From an uncultured Eubacteriales bacterium (lineage in GTDB: Bacteria; Bacillota; Clostridia; Oscillospirales; CAG-272), in NCBI GenBank assembly GCA_958352145.1, contig CATWNM010000007.1:5889-69888 (forward strand): a stretch of 64,000 nt of DNA, read 5' to 3'. The notes below the pieces were generated by a model, which saw only the letters and a program-made list of their open reading frames with translations, did no database searches and was not told the origin of the DNA. Positions 19,088 through 28,296 of this stretch are shown here, piece by piece (position 1 is the first letter of the stretch; the number at the start of each line of letters is the position of its first letter). The translations under genes and the position numbers were made by a program.

Positions 19088-19770
19088 AGTGCCTCCTTAA
19101 ATTTTTCCTTTTGATTTTTGTCCAGCCTACTTTTCTTTTGCAACAGTTTCTTACCGTAATAGGCGAAACCTGCAAAGGTAGAGGACATAGCGATAGTTTC
19201 AAAAAAATATATTATTGCTGATTTATCGGTATCAAAAAACTTAAACTCGGTAAGGTAGAACAGTTCCTCGTAAAAGGCTCTGCCGAAAAATACATAAATG
19301 CCGTATGCCGCCAGTAAAACGACAATGATTTGACCTGCCCGCAGAAGTGACCTCCTCTGTTTGAGCTTATTCGCCAAAGGCGTGAAATGCAATCCCAAAT
19401 GCAGGTTCATCAGTACAAACGTCCATGCGGTTGCGATAAGGTGAAGCATTCTGCCGAATTTTGCCCCGCCTAAATTCAGAAAGGCAAAAACTTTTCCCGA
19501 AACCAGCACTGAACTTACCATACAGCACAACATAGTGATAAGCAGCGCAATATTGATAATCGTCGATACCGTCCTTGTCGGTGCGTATTTCCCCTTGAAA
19601 AGCGTTTTATACCAACGGAAATTCAGGATATTGTGAGCGATAAACAACACAAATAATGCTATACCGATCCATTCGTGCAATCCACCCCATAGGTGTTCTT
19701 GCATAAGGGCAACAAAGATTAGGTACATAGCAATGTCAATAGTAATTTTAACAACCCGCTTGTATTGCAT
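19084..19770 (-). CDS. DUF4405-type membrane cytochrome b-like protein
   Basis: 228 residues with about five or six membrane helices. Two His pairs, His32/His46 and His110/His124, have the same spacing of 14 and sit on hydrophobic helices (HEWIGIALFVLFIAH and HLIATAWTFVLMNLH). That is the pattern expected of two bis-His b hemes, as in cytochrome b561-like proteins. I assign it to the DUF4405 group from memory. Four-base overlap with the lipid-anchored flavodoxin gene and close linkage to two more flavodoxin domains suggest it passes electrons across the membrane to them (inference). Confidence 0.75.
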   Translation of the reverse strand: MQYKRVVKITIDIAMYLIFVALMQEHLWGGLHEWIGIALFVLFIAHNILNFRWYKTLFKGKYAPTRTVSTIINIALLITMLCCMVSSVLVSGKVFAFLNLGGAKFGRMLHLIATAWTFVLMNLHLGLHFTPLANKLKQRRSLLRAGQIIVVLLAAYGIYVFFGRAFYEELFYLTEFKFFDTDKSAIIYFFETIAMSSTFAGFAYYGKKLLQKKSRLDKNQKEKFKEAL

Positions 19771-19774
19771 TTTG

Positions 19775-20806
19775 TCACCTCCATATTAGGCGCAGCCCAT
19801 TGTAAAAGTACAGCATAGCGTAGTAGCCGGAATGATCGCCGTCAGATTCAAGGTAATATAAATTTCCCTCTGCTTCATTATCGGCAAAACGGAAAATACC
19901 GCTGTCGCTTGCCGCCATAGTGTCAATTCCACGCTTAAAACCTGAATAAGCGAAATCGTTTGTCCCCGAAGCGGCAAAAATGAAGAAATCGTTCCAATCG
20001 TGCCCCGAACTTTGGACAATACTCTCGTAGGTTTCTACGCTTGAAGCAGGGCCTCCGCTTGACGGCATAAAATAGCGGAAGTAATCAAGGCAATATTCAA
20101 AAGTACGCCAAGTTGCCATAGAACCCATTGAAAATCCGCAGAAAGCCCGATAATCACGAGAAGCGGCAATCGCTTCGGGAGTGATGTCTTCGGCATAAGT
20201 GCTGTATTTCCCCTCCACTGCCGGAATAAGGTCGTTTATTAACTCATTGTGATAATTGTCGGTCAACCGGAGAGCAAGACCGTAGTCGCCGCTGTCCTCC
20301 GGGCTTGTATTGTTGTAGGTAGGGCAAACAACAATCATCGGCTGGATTTCGCCGTTTGCAATGCCGTGATCGAGAATGTGTTTCATTCTTAGCGGCTCAT
20401 CAGGGCTGCCAAGATAGGCATATTCGTTACTCCAACCGCCGTGCATAAGATAGAACACGGGATATTTCTTACTTTCGTCATAGCCATACGGCAGATAAAC
20501 AACAGCGTGCTTCCTAAGTTTTTGGCTTTTTTCCTCGTAGGAAAAGGATTCGTAAGAATCGTAGTAAAGGTCTTGCAAAGTGCCTTGCTGCTGGGCCTCG
20601 CTCAAATAGCTGTCGGGAATTGGGGTGAGCGAAACAGGAAAACGGTTTACGGTTTCGTCTGTATCAGACGGCGTACTATTGTATTCAGCCCCCAAACTGC
20701 CGTTTTCTGCCCCTATATCCTCGCCGCCTATCGAGGACGAAGCACACGCCGAAAGAATGAGCGATAAGGCGATGAACATAGTCAAAATTACAATACATTT
20801 TTTCAT
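19775..20806 (-). CDS. Lipid-anchored esterase of the enterochelin-esterase/esterase-D type
   Basis: About 343 residues from ATG 20806; a TTG five codons earlier (20821) would overlap the preceding gene. Signal peptide with lipobox LILSAC. Catalytic features: oxyanion segment YLMHGGWSN, nucleophile elbow FCGFSMGSMA, and a C-terminal DGDHSGYY His. This architecture occurs in feruloyl-esterase-like and siderophore-esterase-like proteins; the substrate is uncertain. It sits between the DUF4405 gene and the double flavodoxin. Confidence 0.82.
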   Translation of the reverse strand: MKKCIVILTMFIALSLILSACASSSIGGEDIGAENGSLGAEYNSTPSDTDETVNRFPVSLTPIPDSYLSEAQQQGTLQDLYYDSYESFSYEEKSQKLRKHAVVYLPYGYDESKKYPVFYLMHGGWSNEYAYLGSPDEPLRMKHILDHGIANGEIQPMIVVCPTYNNTSPEDSGDYGLALRLTDNYHNELINDLIPAVEGKYSTYAEDITPEAIAASRDYRAFCGFSMGSMATWRTFEYCLDYFRYFMPSSGGPASSVETYESIVQSSGHDWNDFFIFAASGTNDFAYSGFKRGIDTMAASDSGIFRFADNEAEGNLYYLESDGDHSGYYAMLYFYNGLRLIWR

Positions 20807-20810
20807 AGCA

Positions 20811-22004
20811 TTATTTTTCAAGGCTTTCTACCCAAGCGATTACATCGCTTTCGTTGGTGCCGGAACGGAAACGCTCGCCCGTCTGCCAATCGCCTGTGCC
20901 TGCCATTTCTGCAAGCAGTTTGCCGCTTTCGCCAAGTCCTGAACTTGAAGATGTTGCAAAGGGAATAACGGTCTTTCCCGTAAAATCGTTTGCTTTAATG
21001 AATCCGTCAACAGGCCAAGCGGCAATGCCCCACCAAATCGGATAGCCGATGAAAACAGTGTCGTATTCGCCCCAATTATCGACTGTGCTTTTTACAAGCG
21101 GTACATCACGCTCATTGGGATTATCGTGTTCACGCACAACACGGCTGTTATCGTCTGTCCAGTTAAGATCGGCGTCGCTGTACGGATTGGCGGGTTCAAG
21201 TTTAAATAGATCGCCGTTTGTTGCGGCTGCAATCGTTTTTGCCACATTCTCTGTGTTGCCTGTTGCGGAGTAATAGACAACTAATGTTTTTCCTGCCTCA
21301 TCGGTGGAATTTGGCGCTTCGACAACAGAAGATTCCGGCTGTGCCGCAGTTTGTTCAAAGCCAAGAGATTTCACCCAATCAATAATTTCCTGCTCTGCGT
21401 CTTGAATATCGTTACGGGAAATGGATTTACCCTCTAATACCTTGGCGTTTGGCTCCAGTTCTTTGATTGTGGAGATTGTACCCGAAAAACCGCTGCCGCC
21501 GTGTGTGTTAAAGGGAATAATGGTCTTGCCGGAAAAATCGTATTCGTCAAAGAAAGAATAAAGGATCATCGGCATATCGCCCCACCAATTCGGATAACCG
21601 ACAAAGATATTTTCATAGGTGTCAAAATTTTCGATGGTATCTTTGATTTTCGGTCTTGCATTATTGTTCTGTTCTTCTTTTGCAAGGTCAACCAGCGTAT
21701 CGTGGTCGGTAGGATAGGGCGTTTCCGGCTCAATGCGGAAAATGTCTGCATCAACGGTTTCTTCAATAACATAAGCCATATACTGCGTATTACCGAGCGT
21801 TTCACCGCCTATTACAACAGTACTGTCATCAACATTATCAGGCATGGAAAAATACACGACAAGATTTTTTTCGTTTGTATTATGCGGCGTGAATGCGCTC
21901 CCATTATTTTGCGACGGTGTATTCGTATCGCCCTGCTGATTACTGCAAGCGGCAAAAGCGAATATAAGAATAAGGCTCATAAAAACAGCGATTATTTTTT
22001 TCAT
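20811..22004 (-). CDS. Lipid-anchored tandem double flavodoxin
   Basis: About 397 residues: signal peptide with lipobox AFAAC (Cys20), a linker, flavodoxin domain 1 (about 45-215), an acidic Ser/Pro linker, then flavodoxin domain 2 (about 240-395). Domain 2 has a standard FMN loop YSATGNTENVA and the shield GYPIWWG. Domain 1 has an enlarged first loop before GNTQYMA and the shield GYPNWWG. Both should bind FMN outside the membrane. Start ATG 22004 has AAAGGA nine bases upstream; the in-frame ATG at 22013 directly abuts that site. Two-flavodoxin lipoproteins are uncommon (recalled impression, not searched). Confidence 0.87.
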   Translation of the reverse strand: MKKIIAVFMSLILIFAFAACSNQQGDTNTPSQNNGSAFTPHNTNEKNLVVYFSMPDNVDDSTVVIGGETLGNTQYMAYVIEETVDADIFRIEPETPYPTDHDTLVDLAKEEQNNNARPKIKDTIENFDTYENIFVGYPNWWGDMPMILYSFFDEYDFSGKTIIPFNTHGGSGFSGTISTIKELEPNAKVLEGKSISRNDIQDAEQEIIDWVKSLGFEQTAAQPESSVVEAPNSTDEAGKTLVVYYSATGNTENVAKTIAAATNGDLFKLEPANPYSDADLNWTDDNSRVVREHDNPNERDVPLVKSTVDNWGEYDTVFIGYPIWWGIAAWPVDGFIKANDFTGKTVIPFATSSSSGLGESGKLLAEMAGTGDWQTGERFRSGTNESDVIAWVESLEK

Positions 22005-22030
22005 AACGAACATTCCTTTCTATGATGTTT

Positions 22031-23200
22031 TTAATAACATTCCTTGAAAATTTCCAAGATTTCTTCGTGCGACATTTGTTTGTAACTGCCGGGGACGATA
22101 GCTACGGTATCAGCGATTTCCTTTAAGTTTGTTTGCTCGGTTACACCGAGTTCCCGCAAGGTCGTGGGCAAACCGATTTCTTTGATAAAATCTGCCAACG
22201 CTTCAACGCCTACAAGGGCGGTTTCTTCCTCTGTTTTGCCGTCTGCCGAAACGCCCCAAACCTCGGTTGCGAATCGTTTGAATTTCGGCAAGCCGTATTT
22301 ATAAATATGGCGGTAATAAACAGGGTGCAGAACCGCAAGTCCCTCGCCGTGGTTGCAATTGGTGTATGCGCCAAGCTGGTGTTCCATTTGGTGACATTCA
22401 AAATCTGTGCGTTTGCCGAGTTTGATAATTCGGTTTTCTGCCATTGTAGCCGCCCACATCAGATTGCTTCGTGCGGTATAATCCTTCGGATTCTGAATAG
22501 CAGTACGGAGGTTGCGGATTACGCTTCGCATAAGCGCCTCGGAAATATCGTCCGATACATTGTCCTCGTTTGGCTCGCTGAAATAAATCTCCATAATGTG
22601 CGAAAGAATATCAAAACTGCCGGACGCCATTTGTTTTTTTGGCACGCTGTACGTATAGGTCGGGTCGAGCAGGGCAAATTGGGGGTTGCATTTTGGATAA
22701 TCTCTGCCTGTTTTGATTTTCAAGTCCTCGTTGGTAATAACTGCGCCGCCATTGCACTCGCTGCCTGTGCCTGCCACGGTGACAATTACGCCGAGGGGTA
22801 ACGGCTCGAAATCAAAGATACCCGGTCTCGTCCAAAAATCCGCCCATACATCGCCTTCATAGCAGGCGGCAATAGAAATCGCTTTACAGCAGTCCATAAC
22901 AGAGCCGCCGCCGATTCCTAAAAGCAGGCTAACTCCGTTTTCCCTTGCGAGTTTTGCACCCTCCAACAACCTTGCGTAGGTGGGGTTTGCCATAATTCCG
23001 CTAAACTCCACCACGGTTTTACCTGCGGCTTTCAAGATTCCCATTACCTCGTCATAGATACCGTTTTTCTTGATAGAGCCGCCGCCATAACAAAGCATAA
23101 CCGTATCGCCGTAGGCTTTTGTCAGGCATGACAAATATTCCTTTACGCAGCCTTTGCCAAAATAAACCTTTGTAGAGTTTTCAAAAATAAAGTTGTTCAT
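22031..23200 (-). CDS. Iron-containing (group III) alcohol dehydrogenase
   Basis: 389 residues, full length. NAD(P)-binding GIGGGSVMD, the family segment AGTGSECNGGAVI, and metal-ligand positions around FDILSHIMEIYF, ECHQMEHQLGA and NCNHGEGLAVLHP (Asp and three His). Resembles the YqhD/BdhA butanol-dehydrogenase group, which reduces a broad range of aldehydes with NADPH. With the AKR next door it points to carbonyl reduction or detoxification. Confidence 0.93.
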   Translation of the reverse strand: MNNFIFENSTKVYFGKGCVKEYLSCLTKAYGDTVMLCYGGGSIKKNGIYDEVMGILKAAGKTVVEFSGIMANPTYARLLEGAKLARENGVSLLLGIGGGSVMDCCKAISIAACYEGDVWADFWTRPGIFDFEPLPLGVIVTVAGTGSECNGGAVITNEDLKIKTGRDYPKCNPQFALLDPTYTYSVPKKQMASGSFDILSHIMEIYFSEPNEDNVSDDISEALMRSVIRNLRTAIQNPKDYTARSNLMWAATMAENRIIKLGKRTDFECHQMEHQLGAYTNCNHGEGLAVLHPVYYRHIYKYGLPKFKRFATEVWGVSADGKTEEETALVGVEALADFIKEIGLPTTLRELGVTEQTNLKEIADTVAIVPGSYKQMSHEEILEIFKECY

Positions 23201-23248
23201 TGTATCAATCCTTTCTTTGATTATTTGTGTTGATAATTTCTTCGAGCG

Positions 23249-24268
23249 TTACATTTGCGTTTCCCAAAAGTCCATAGCGTCATTTATCCACCCCACGGCA
23301 ATCGTTCCCGTGCCGAGACCGAAGCCGTGTCTCAGGCCTTTGTAATGGTGAAATTCGGTCGGGATTCCAAGTGCGTTCAAATGGTCAAGCCGAGCCTCCA
23401 TTGTACGCCAGTTTGCAATACCGTCGTTTTCGCCCACACAAGCATAGGTCGGCGGATCGTTCTCGCTATATTCGTTGTAACCTGTGTACTGCATAATCAC
23501 TGCCCCGGCCTGCGGCAAATCTTTTTCTCCGAACGCTGCCGTGCCATAAGAACCGAGCCACGCTGCCATTCTTCCTCCTGCCGAACCGCCCCAGAGGGAA
23601 TAACAATCCGTGTTTACCTCTAATTCATCAGCATTTTCAAAAATAAAGCTGATTGCTCTTGCCAAGTCCTCGCAGGCGGTCTGTGCGCCGGGGCGATAAA
23701 TCAAAGCAAATGCATTGTAGCCCATTTTTGATAATTCCAAAGCATGGGGAAAACTATCGTGCATTGCGCCAACATAAGCAAATCCGCCGCCTACGTTGCA
23801 TACCGCAAACCGTTCACCGGGATTTCCCTTGAAGAAAAACAAGCCTGTATCTTCCTTTGTGGGATCAGCCGCCTTTTCTTCATCGGTATAAATGTCATAG
23901 AAAATCACATGGCCGTTTTCAGCGTGGTTTTTCATATAGTTCGTAATCTCAACGGTCTTATCAGGGTCAATATTGTTGTACTAAATAAGTCCGAGTTCCC
24001 CCAATGTATCGCCGCTGTAATATCCGCTGTTTACAGGGAATATTAGTCTGCCGTAATCCCCAAAGACGGGGTTGTTCATCACATCGGATATTTTGGTGTT
24101 TACCGTATATCGTTCAGTATTGTTCTGATTCGCTTGCACAGATGTCTCTACTCCTTTGGAATCCGTGTCTGTATCGGTGTTATTCATTTTTATACAACAC
24201 CCTGCAAGGAAAACGGCTATACAAATTAAAATTGCGAGGAAAGCGTTCTTTCTCAAAGCCGTCACCAA
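23249..24268 (-). pseudogene. Lipid-anchored alpha/beta-hydrolase interrupted by an in-frame TAG
   Basis: One 339-codon frame encodes a lipoprotein signal (FLAGC), a linker, an oxyanion segment CNVGGGFAYVG, nucleophile elbow GGSAGG, acid GENDGIAN and His GLRHGFG. It is closed by TAG at 23981-23983 (LGLI-stop-YNNIDP). Downstream of the stop an ATG at 23935 could start a 228-residue cytosolic form that keeps the whole catalytic part but loses membrane export, so residual activity is possible. A TGG to TAG change is the simplest explanation. Confidence 0.8.
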
Positions 24269-24286
24269 CCTTTTTGTTTACAGTAT

Positions 24287-24324
24287 AAACAAAACGAGAC
24301 CTCCGCAGAAGTCTCGTTTTGTTT
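24287..24324 (-). terminator. Terminator after the LysR gene
   Basis: Perfect 14-bp stem (24287-24300 with 24311-24324) and ten-base loop; the T-rich arm serves the minus strand, and the symmetry allows bidirectional use. It separates the HTH-LysR unit from the cluster genes it may control. Confidence 0.85.
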
Positions 24325-24350
24325 ATCAGTTTATACCCAAAGGTTATATC

Positions 24351-25283
24351 TTATCTAATTTCCTTTATACAACGATTTCCCTGCCCGCAGGGGTCTTTCA
24401 CCGCCGCCTGCGCTGCGCTAAGAAAGCGCTTAACTAATTCTGTCGGTTGCGGTGAGTGCAATATGCCGTAGGGAATACAATGCTCCCATTCCACAGGAAT
24501 AACTTTTAACAACGGATGTACATTTGCCCAGCCGGGAATAGCCATCAGGATATCGTTTCCATTTTCGCAGCGATTAAATATGTTTACATCATAAAAATCA
24601 AAATCTATTACATTGATTTGCGGATGGTTTTTCCAAATATCATCGCGCAGTCCGTCAACATAACGGCTCCAGCCACGGTGCATTAAAAGCAAATTTTCAC
24701 CATATAAATCCTCTATCTTTAATTTATCCTTTGAGGCAAGTCGATGATGAAAAGATACTGCACAGCAAAGCGGCTCACAGGACAGCCTCAATCCGTCGCA
24801 ATGACGAAGATGTAGCATTGTTTCATCAAATATACCGCCGATTACATCAATGTTTGTACCGAGGTTAGCTAAAATCTCCCGTGCATTTTCAGGTGTATTT
24901 TCAAACGGAACAATCTGAAATTTCATATCAGGGCAATGCTCATGCATTTTTGGCCATAACTGCATAAGCAGTTGCGCCGGCGTGGTAGCCGATGTACCGA
25001 TTCGGATAATATTCGTATCCTCCTGCATTGCGTTTTTCGCCCGTGTGACGGAATCTTTACAGTATTGAATGATGTATTTTGAATCCTGATACAGAGAGCG
25101 ACCGGCTTTTGTCAAAAGTAAGCCTCTGTGAGTACGCTCAAAGAGTTTCACCTCTAACGAATCTTCCAACAAATTGATTTGTTTTATGACAGCAGTAGGC
25201 GTAATGTAAGATTCTTCTGCGGCCTTATTAAAACTGCCGGCGTCTGCTACTCTTAAAAATGTTTCAAGTTGAGGGTTATACAT
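24351..25283 (-). CDS. LysR-family transcriptional regulator
   Basis: About 310 residues: N-terminal winged HTH (LETFLRVADAGSFNKAAEES, with the LysR helix following) and a C-terminal periplasmic-binding-like effector domain. ATG 25283 is preferred over the upstream GTG because a GGTGG site lies before it and the product then starts at the usual MYNPQLETFL. It lies upstream of, and in the same direction as, the redox cluster, so it is the likely regulator. The small HTH gene 25276-25470 overlaps its start by eight bases. Confidence 0.9.
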   Translation of the reverse strand: MYNPQLETFLRVADAGSFNKAAEESYITPTAVIKQINLLEDSLEVKLFERTHRGLLLTKAGRSLYQDSKYIIQYCKDSVTRAKNAMQEDTNIIRIGTSATTPAQLLMQLWPKMHEHCPDMKFQIVPFENTPENAREILANLGTNIDVIGGIFDETMLHLRHCDGLRLSCEPLCCAVSFHHRLASKDKLKIEDLYGENLLLMHRGWSRYVDGLRDDIWKNHPQINVIDFDFYDVNIFNRCENGNDILMAIPGWANVHPLLKVIPVEWEHCIPYGILHSPQPTELVKRFLSAAQAAVKDPCGQGNRCIKEIR

Positions 25284-25470
25284 CCATTTCACCACCTTTA
25301 CTCCAACGCTTTTTTCGTAAATCTGTCGGTTTTTCCGCCGTTTTGGGAATCATCCAAGAACGCCCGAATTTTTGTGTTCCGTCTATTCTATTTTCTTCAC
25401 ATAATTTTTGAATACGCCGTTCAGAGATTTCCCATTTCTGTGCCGCCTCTTTGACTGATATGTAATCCAT
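25276..25470 (-). CDS. Small helix-turn-helix protein
   Basis: About 64 residues. The sequence YISVKEAAQKWEISERRIQK is a MerR/excisionase-like winged HTH, followed by SWMIPKTAEKP, typical of short DNA-binding proteins found in clostridial islands. Start ATG 25470 has GGGGAGG six bases upstream. Co-transcribed with the LysR gene and probably translationally coupled to it. Confidence 0.75.
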   Translation of the reverse strand: MDYISVKEAAQKWEISERRIQKLCEENRIDGTQKFGRSWMIPKTAEKPTDLRKKRWSKGGEMDV

Positions 25471-25517
25471 TTCCATCCTCCCCAAAGTACGCTTAACCGA
25501 ACAATAACATAACTATA

Positions 25518-25546
25518 TTTTATTCGTATATGTGTATAGTGTCAAG
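25518..25546 (-). promoter_or_regulatory. SigA-type promoter of the HTH-LysR unit
   Basis: Minus-strand TTGACA (25541-25546), exact consensus, 17-base spacer, TAAAAT (25518-25523), about 48 bases before the first start. Confidence 0.8.
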
Positions 25547-25760
25547 AGAAATATTTGAACTGGTTTTAGGGACATTTAAATTGGTGAGCGTAGACTCTCC
25601 GAATTAGGTAGCAAACAAATTTTGGGGAGATTTTGTTTTACAGTGATAAGGAAGTATTTACAACAACTTATCATCGACGCTGACAAACAGGATTGCAAAC
25701 AGAAACAGAGAGTTAATCACTTCCAAAAATGGTCGGCTCTCTGTTTTTCTATCTCCGCAT

Positions 25761-25874
25761 TGTTACGCAGTAGAACCCCATTTTTAAGGGAAAAGGTATA
25801 AATCCCTTACCCTTGATATTTTCGTGTCTGTAAGCCGTTTAAATCAAGGTTGTTTTGCCCTCTACTGCGTAACA
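25761..25874. repeat. 14-base inverted repeat pair in a gene-free stretch
   Basis: TGTTACGCAGTAGA at 25761-25774 is repeated as its exact reverse complement at 25861-25874. The 86 bases between contain a weaker inverted pair around AAGGGATTTATACC. The surrounding 25547-25922 holds no gene I can support; parts look like decayed element DNA. Confidence 0.6.
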
Positions 25875-25922
25875 TTACTATGGTAATTCATGTAGCTGTT
25901 TACACAAAACAAAACCTATGTG

Positions 25923-26033
25923 TACTTCCGGCTTTCGGTATTGGATTACCCTACATTGGATTTTCCAACGTTGGATAAACCTATGTTGGAAAATCCAACG
26001 CAATTAAATAAAGATATACAAAGTAAAGATTAA
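25923..26033 (+). pseudogene. Remnant of a RepA_N-type replication initiator
   Basis: An open stretch reads LDYPTLDFPTLDKPMLENPT followed by QLNKDIQSKD and a stop. Repeated xxPTLxxP units ending in NPTQLNxD are what I recall from the variable middle of RepA_N replication initiators on clostridial plasmids and ICEs. No start codon, N-terminal winged helix or C-terminal domain is present. The short inverted repeat 25956-25998 is a by-product of the repeated codons. Confidence 0.5.
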
Positions 26034-26085
26034 ATAATTACTGATTCAATCAATTACCCATTCCTTTCCGTCCCCTCAATTCTAC

Positions 26086-26501
26086 CTATTCTTTTCGTAA
26101 CTGTTTTAGCGCTGCTAATTTCCAGTAATTCGTTGTACTTCTGTTTCGCCCATACTCTTTTCCAATTTGAGCATCGGTATAACCGAAGAAAAAGTACAGA
26201 AGTAAAACATTACGTCTTTGTTCGTTCAATTTCAATAGTGCTTCGGCTAACTGTTTACTTGCAACAACAATCTCTTGTCCTTTCACAACAAAAATAGTCG
26301 GTTGGTCATACTACTCGAAATAAGTATCCGTTGTGAACGCTTCAAACGACGTTTCGGATTTAAGTATTCCAGCGATATTTCCCGTTTCTGCTTCCGTCCG
26401 AAATCACGATAGGCAGACATTGCCGCATTGTAGAGAGCAACTCTGCAAAAAGCGGCGAAAGTGTATTTGATATGTTCCTTGTATTCTTCCGAATAAATCA
26501 T
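26086..26501 (-). pseudogene. Sigma-70-like regulator of an integrative element, broken
   Basis: From ATG 26501 the frame reads IYSEEYKEHIKYTFAAFCRV and REISLEYL, the start of the element-borne sigma-like family. It shifts frame near 26340, continues as EAFTTDTYFE, meets a TAG, and resumes as KGQEIVVASKQLAEALLKLN and FFGYTDAQIGKEYGRNRST, a sigma region-4 HTH. Two lesions, so no full product. Intact relatives sit in Tn916-like elements and control transfer genes. Confidence 0.75.
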
Positions 26502-26649
26502 CCAACTCCCCCCTTTCCTCCCGGCAAGGGGGTGATAAAACAAATACCCATACAGTGGAAAACTGTACGGGCGTTTGAACAATGTGAACTGATGATGTTA
26601 TCTATATGACCTGTGTGTTCACTATCATAGACAGGAATATACCTCAATG

Positions 26650-26834
26650 AAACAACGTTTTTTTGACAACAGGCTATAGGGTGATTGAATAGCAAACATG
26701 GCGATGCCTCCCGATACTGCCGGACTTTTACTTTACGCAAAAATACGGCGACTTTGAATAACAATCAAAACCGCCGCTGGGCTTTTCTATTCTGTTTAGG
26801 CGTGATTATACAGCCGCCGAAACAACGTTTTTTT
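26650..26834. repeat. 16-base direct repeat in a gene-free stretch
   Basis: GAAACAACGTTTTTTT occurs at 26650-26665 and 26819-26834. It lies between the MerR gene and the broken sigma gene. The open frames here (26502-26865) have no recognisable product. The repeat may flank a lost segment or be chance in an A/T-biased stretch. Confidence 0.45.
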
Positions 26835-26865
26835 CATTATCCGTTGGGCGGAATGTATCAATAAG

Positions 26866-27729
26866 TTAGAGTGCTTCGTTTGGGTATTGGCTTAGAAATA
26901 CCTCGTTTGCCTTTTCTAATTTGTCGTGATATTTACGATAAGACCTACTCAGTTTTTTCATTGCTGGGATAAAGATAGTATCATATCCACTTTCGCTGTT
27001 GAGTTTCCTTAGATATTCCTGAAGTCTATACGCCGGGGAAGCCTTAAATTCATCGGATTGTTTTAGCTGCATATACCGTTCAAGAATTTCTTTGTTCTCT
27101 GCTATATATTTTTCAGTATCAGAAATTGCGTAATTCATATTTGCAAACACCTTCTCGACAAAGGCTTCGTCAAAATCTTTTGTGATTTCATCAAGATATT
27201 GCTGAAGATCGGGTGGAAGTGCAAAACTTACATTATCCAAAAATTCAATGACAGTTTCAAACGCCTCTTGTTGTTCATCACTAACAATAGGCTCATTGAG
27301 ATACCGGGCAAAATGCAGACTGATATATTTACCATAGTAGCCCGGAAAGACATTCAACAGTCTTTGCAAAATCGTCTGACTTTTTTCGAGGACTTCAAGT
27401 TGAGCGTTTGTATATTCCCAATCTTGTTTCTCCGCAAGCTGTTGAACTAATGCTTGCTTTGTTTCTTCCGCTTTGATTTCAATTCTTTTTCTTTCGGAAA
27501 CCTTGTACAATGCCGTTTGCCCTCCTCCGTCCAAAACTTCTTTTATGCTTTGAACCGATAAGCCTAATCTTCGGAGTATAGCAATCTTTTTTAATCTTTC
27601 AATATCAGCAGCAGAAAAATTACGATACCCATTTTCTAATGTTTTCGGCTGAACTAACTTTTGCTCAGCATAGTATTCAATCGACTTTTTTGTTAATCTA
27701 CACTTTTTGCAAACCTCGTTAATCAACAT
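26866..27729 (-). CDS. MerR-family transcriptional regulator
   Basis: 287 residues. The N-terminal MerR winged HTH reads INEVCKKCRLTKKSIEYYAE followed by ENGYRNFSAADIERLKKIAI and a coiled-coil dimer helix. The long C-terminal part (about 120-287) is mostly helical and charged with no cysteines positioned for metal, so it may bind an organic ligand. Intact, but flanked by broken element genes and with no obvious target beside it; the efflux operon starting at 28359 is a possible one. Confidence 0.85.
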   Translation of the reverse strand: MLINEVCKKCRLTKKSIEYYAEQKLVQPKTLENGYRNFSAADIERLKKIAILRRLGLSVQSIKEVLDGGGQTALYKVSERKRIEIKAEETKQALVQQLAEKQDWEYTNAQLEVLEKSQTILQRLLNVFPGYYGKYISLHFARYLNEPIVSDEQQEAFETVIEFLDNVSFALPPDLQQYLDEITKDFDEAFVEKVFANMNYAISDTEKYIAENKEILERYMQLKQSDEFKASPAYRLQEYLRKLNSESGYDTIFIPAMKKLSRSYRKYHDKLEKANEVFLSQYPNEAL

Positions 27730-27779
27730 ATTTATTACCTCCGATTACATGATAAACCGTCCCCCAAGGTGGCAGTCAA

Positions 27780-27925
27780 TAGATTTTTAAAATTTTTTTG
27801 CAACAAACTGCCCTTTTCGGTTGGATATTGAGTGGAAAAATTTTTTCAAAAAATGCGACTGAAAGTTTGGCAAATTCATAATTTCGGGGGTGTATGTAGT
27901 GAAAGGGTTTGGGACACTTCCCAAC
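27780..27925 (+). other. Decayed copy of the leader found upstream of the element sigma gene
   Basis: Contains AATTTTTTCAAAAAA, TTTGGCAAATT and GGGGTGTATGTAGTGAAAGGG in the order and orientation seen at about 35360-35445 before the second sigma-like gene. The gene that should follow is gone. This supports remnants of a second element copy. Confidence 0.45.
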
Positions 27926-27930
27926 AAGCA

Positions 27931-27970
27931 AAAATCGCCCGCTGTCAGCAGACAGAAAACGGACGATTTT
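27931..27970 (-). terminator. Terminator after the XRE remnant
   Basis: 11-bp stem with one mismatch (27931-27941 with 27960-27970), with a small CTGTC/GACAG hairpin in the loop and a T run on the minus-strand side. It overlaps the end of the truncated XRE frame. Confidence 0.6.
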
Positions 27971-28148
27971 ACGGAAAGGGTGCTCTTTTCCTATGCTTGC
28001 TACGAATGTTATCTATATTCGCAAGATAGCGGGGCGATAAGTTCATATCGTCGCTGACCTTCTTGCGAGACTCTCCTCGTTTCGTTCTTGCGTCTTTTAT
28101 AGCCTTTCCAAACGCCGTAAAGTCATAAAGTGGTACGGGTCTTTTCAT
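27969..28148 (-). pseudogene. Truncated XRE-family regulator
   Basis: From ATG 28148 the protein reads KRPVPLYDFTAFGKAIKDAR and then a Cro/C1-type HTH (RKKVSDDMNLSPRYLANID), but it departs from the family just after the recognition helix and ends in SKHRKRAPFP. About 59 residues. In Tn916-like elements this gene lies divergent to the sigma-like gene; here the partner is missing. Confidence 0.6.
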
Positions 28149-28296
28149 GGCTTTTACTTTCATTTGTGCTATAATAATTCATACGCTTATATTATACAGT
28201 TCATCCTCGCTTTTGTATATGTCTGCACAATTCATAGTGTTAGCCAATATATTTCCAATTACTCGTTTTTTATTTGTTAATTTTCTGTGAAACTTC

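Noticed and set aside
25956..25998. 14-base inverted repeat TTGGATTTTCCAAC / GTTGGAAAATCCAA as an operator
   Set aside because: Explained by repeated Pro-Thr-Leu codons in the RepA-like remnant.
26498..26764. 88-codon frame between the MerR and broken sigma genes
   Set aside because: No recognisable motif, Cys/His-rich by chance, and it overlaps the true start of the sigma-like frame.
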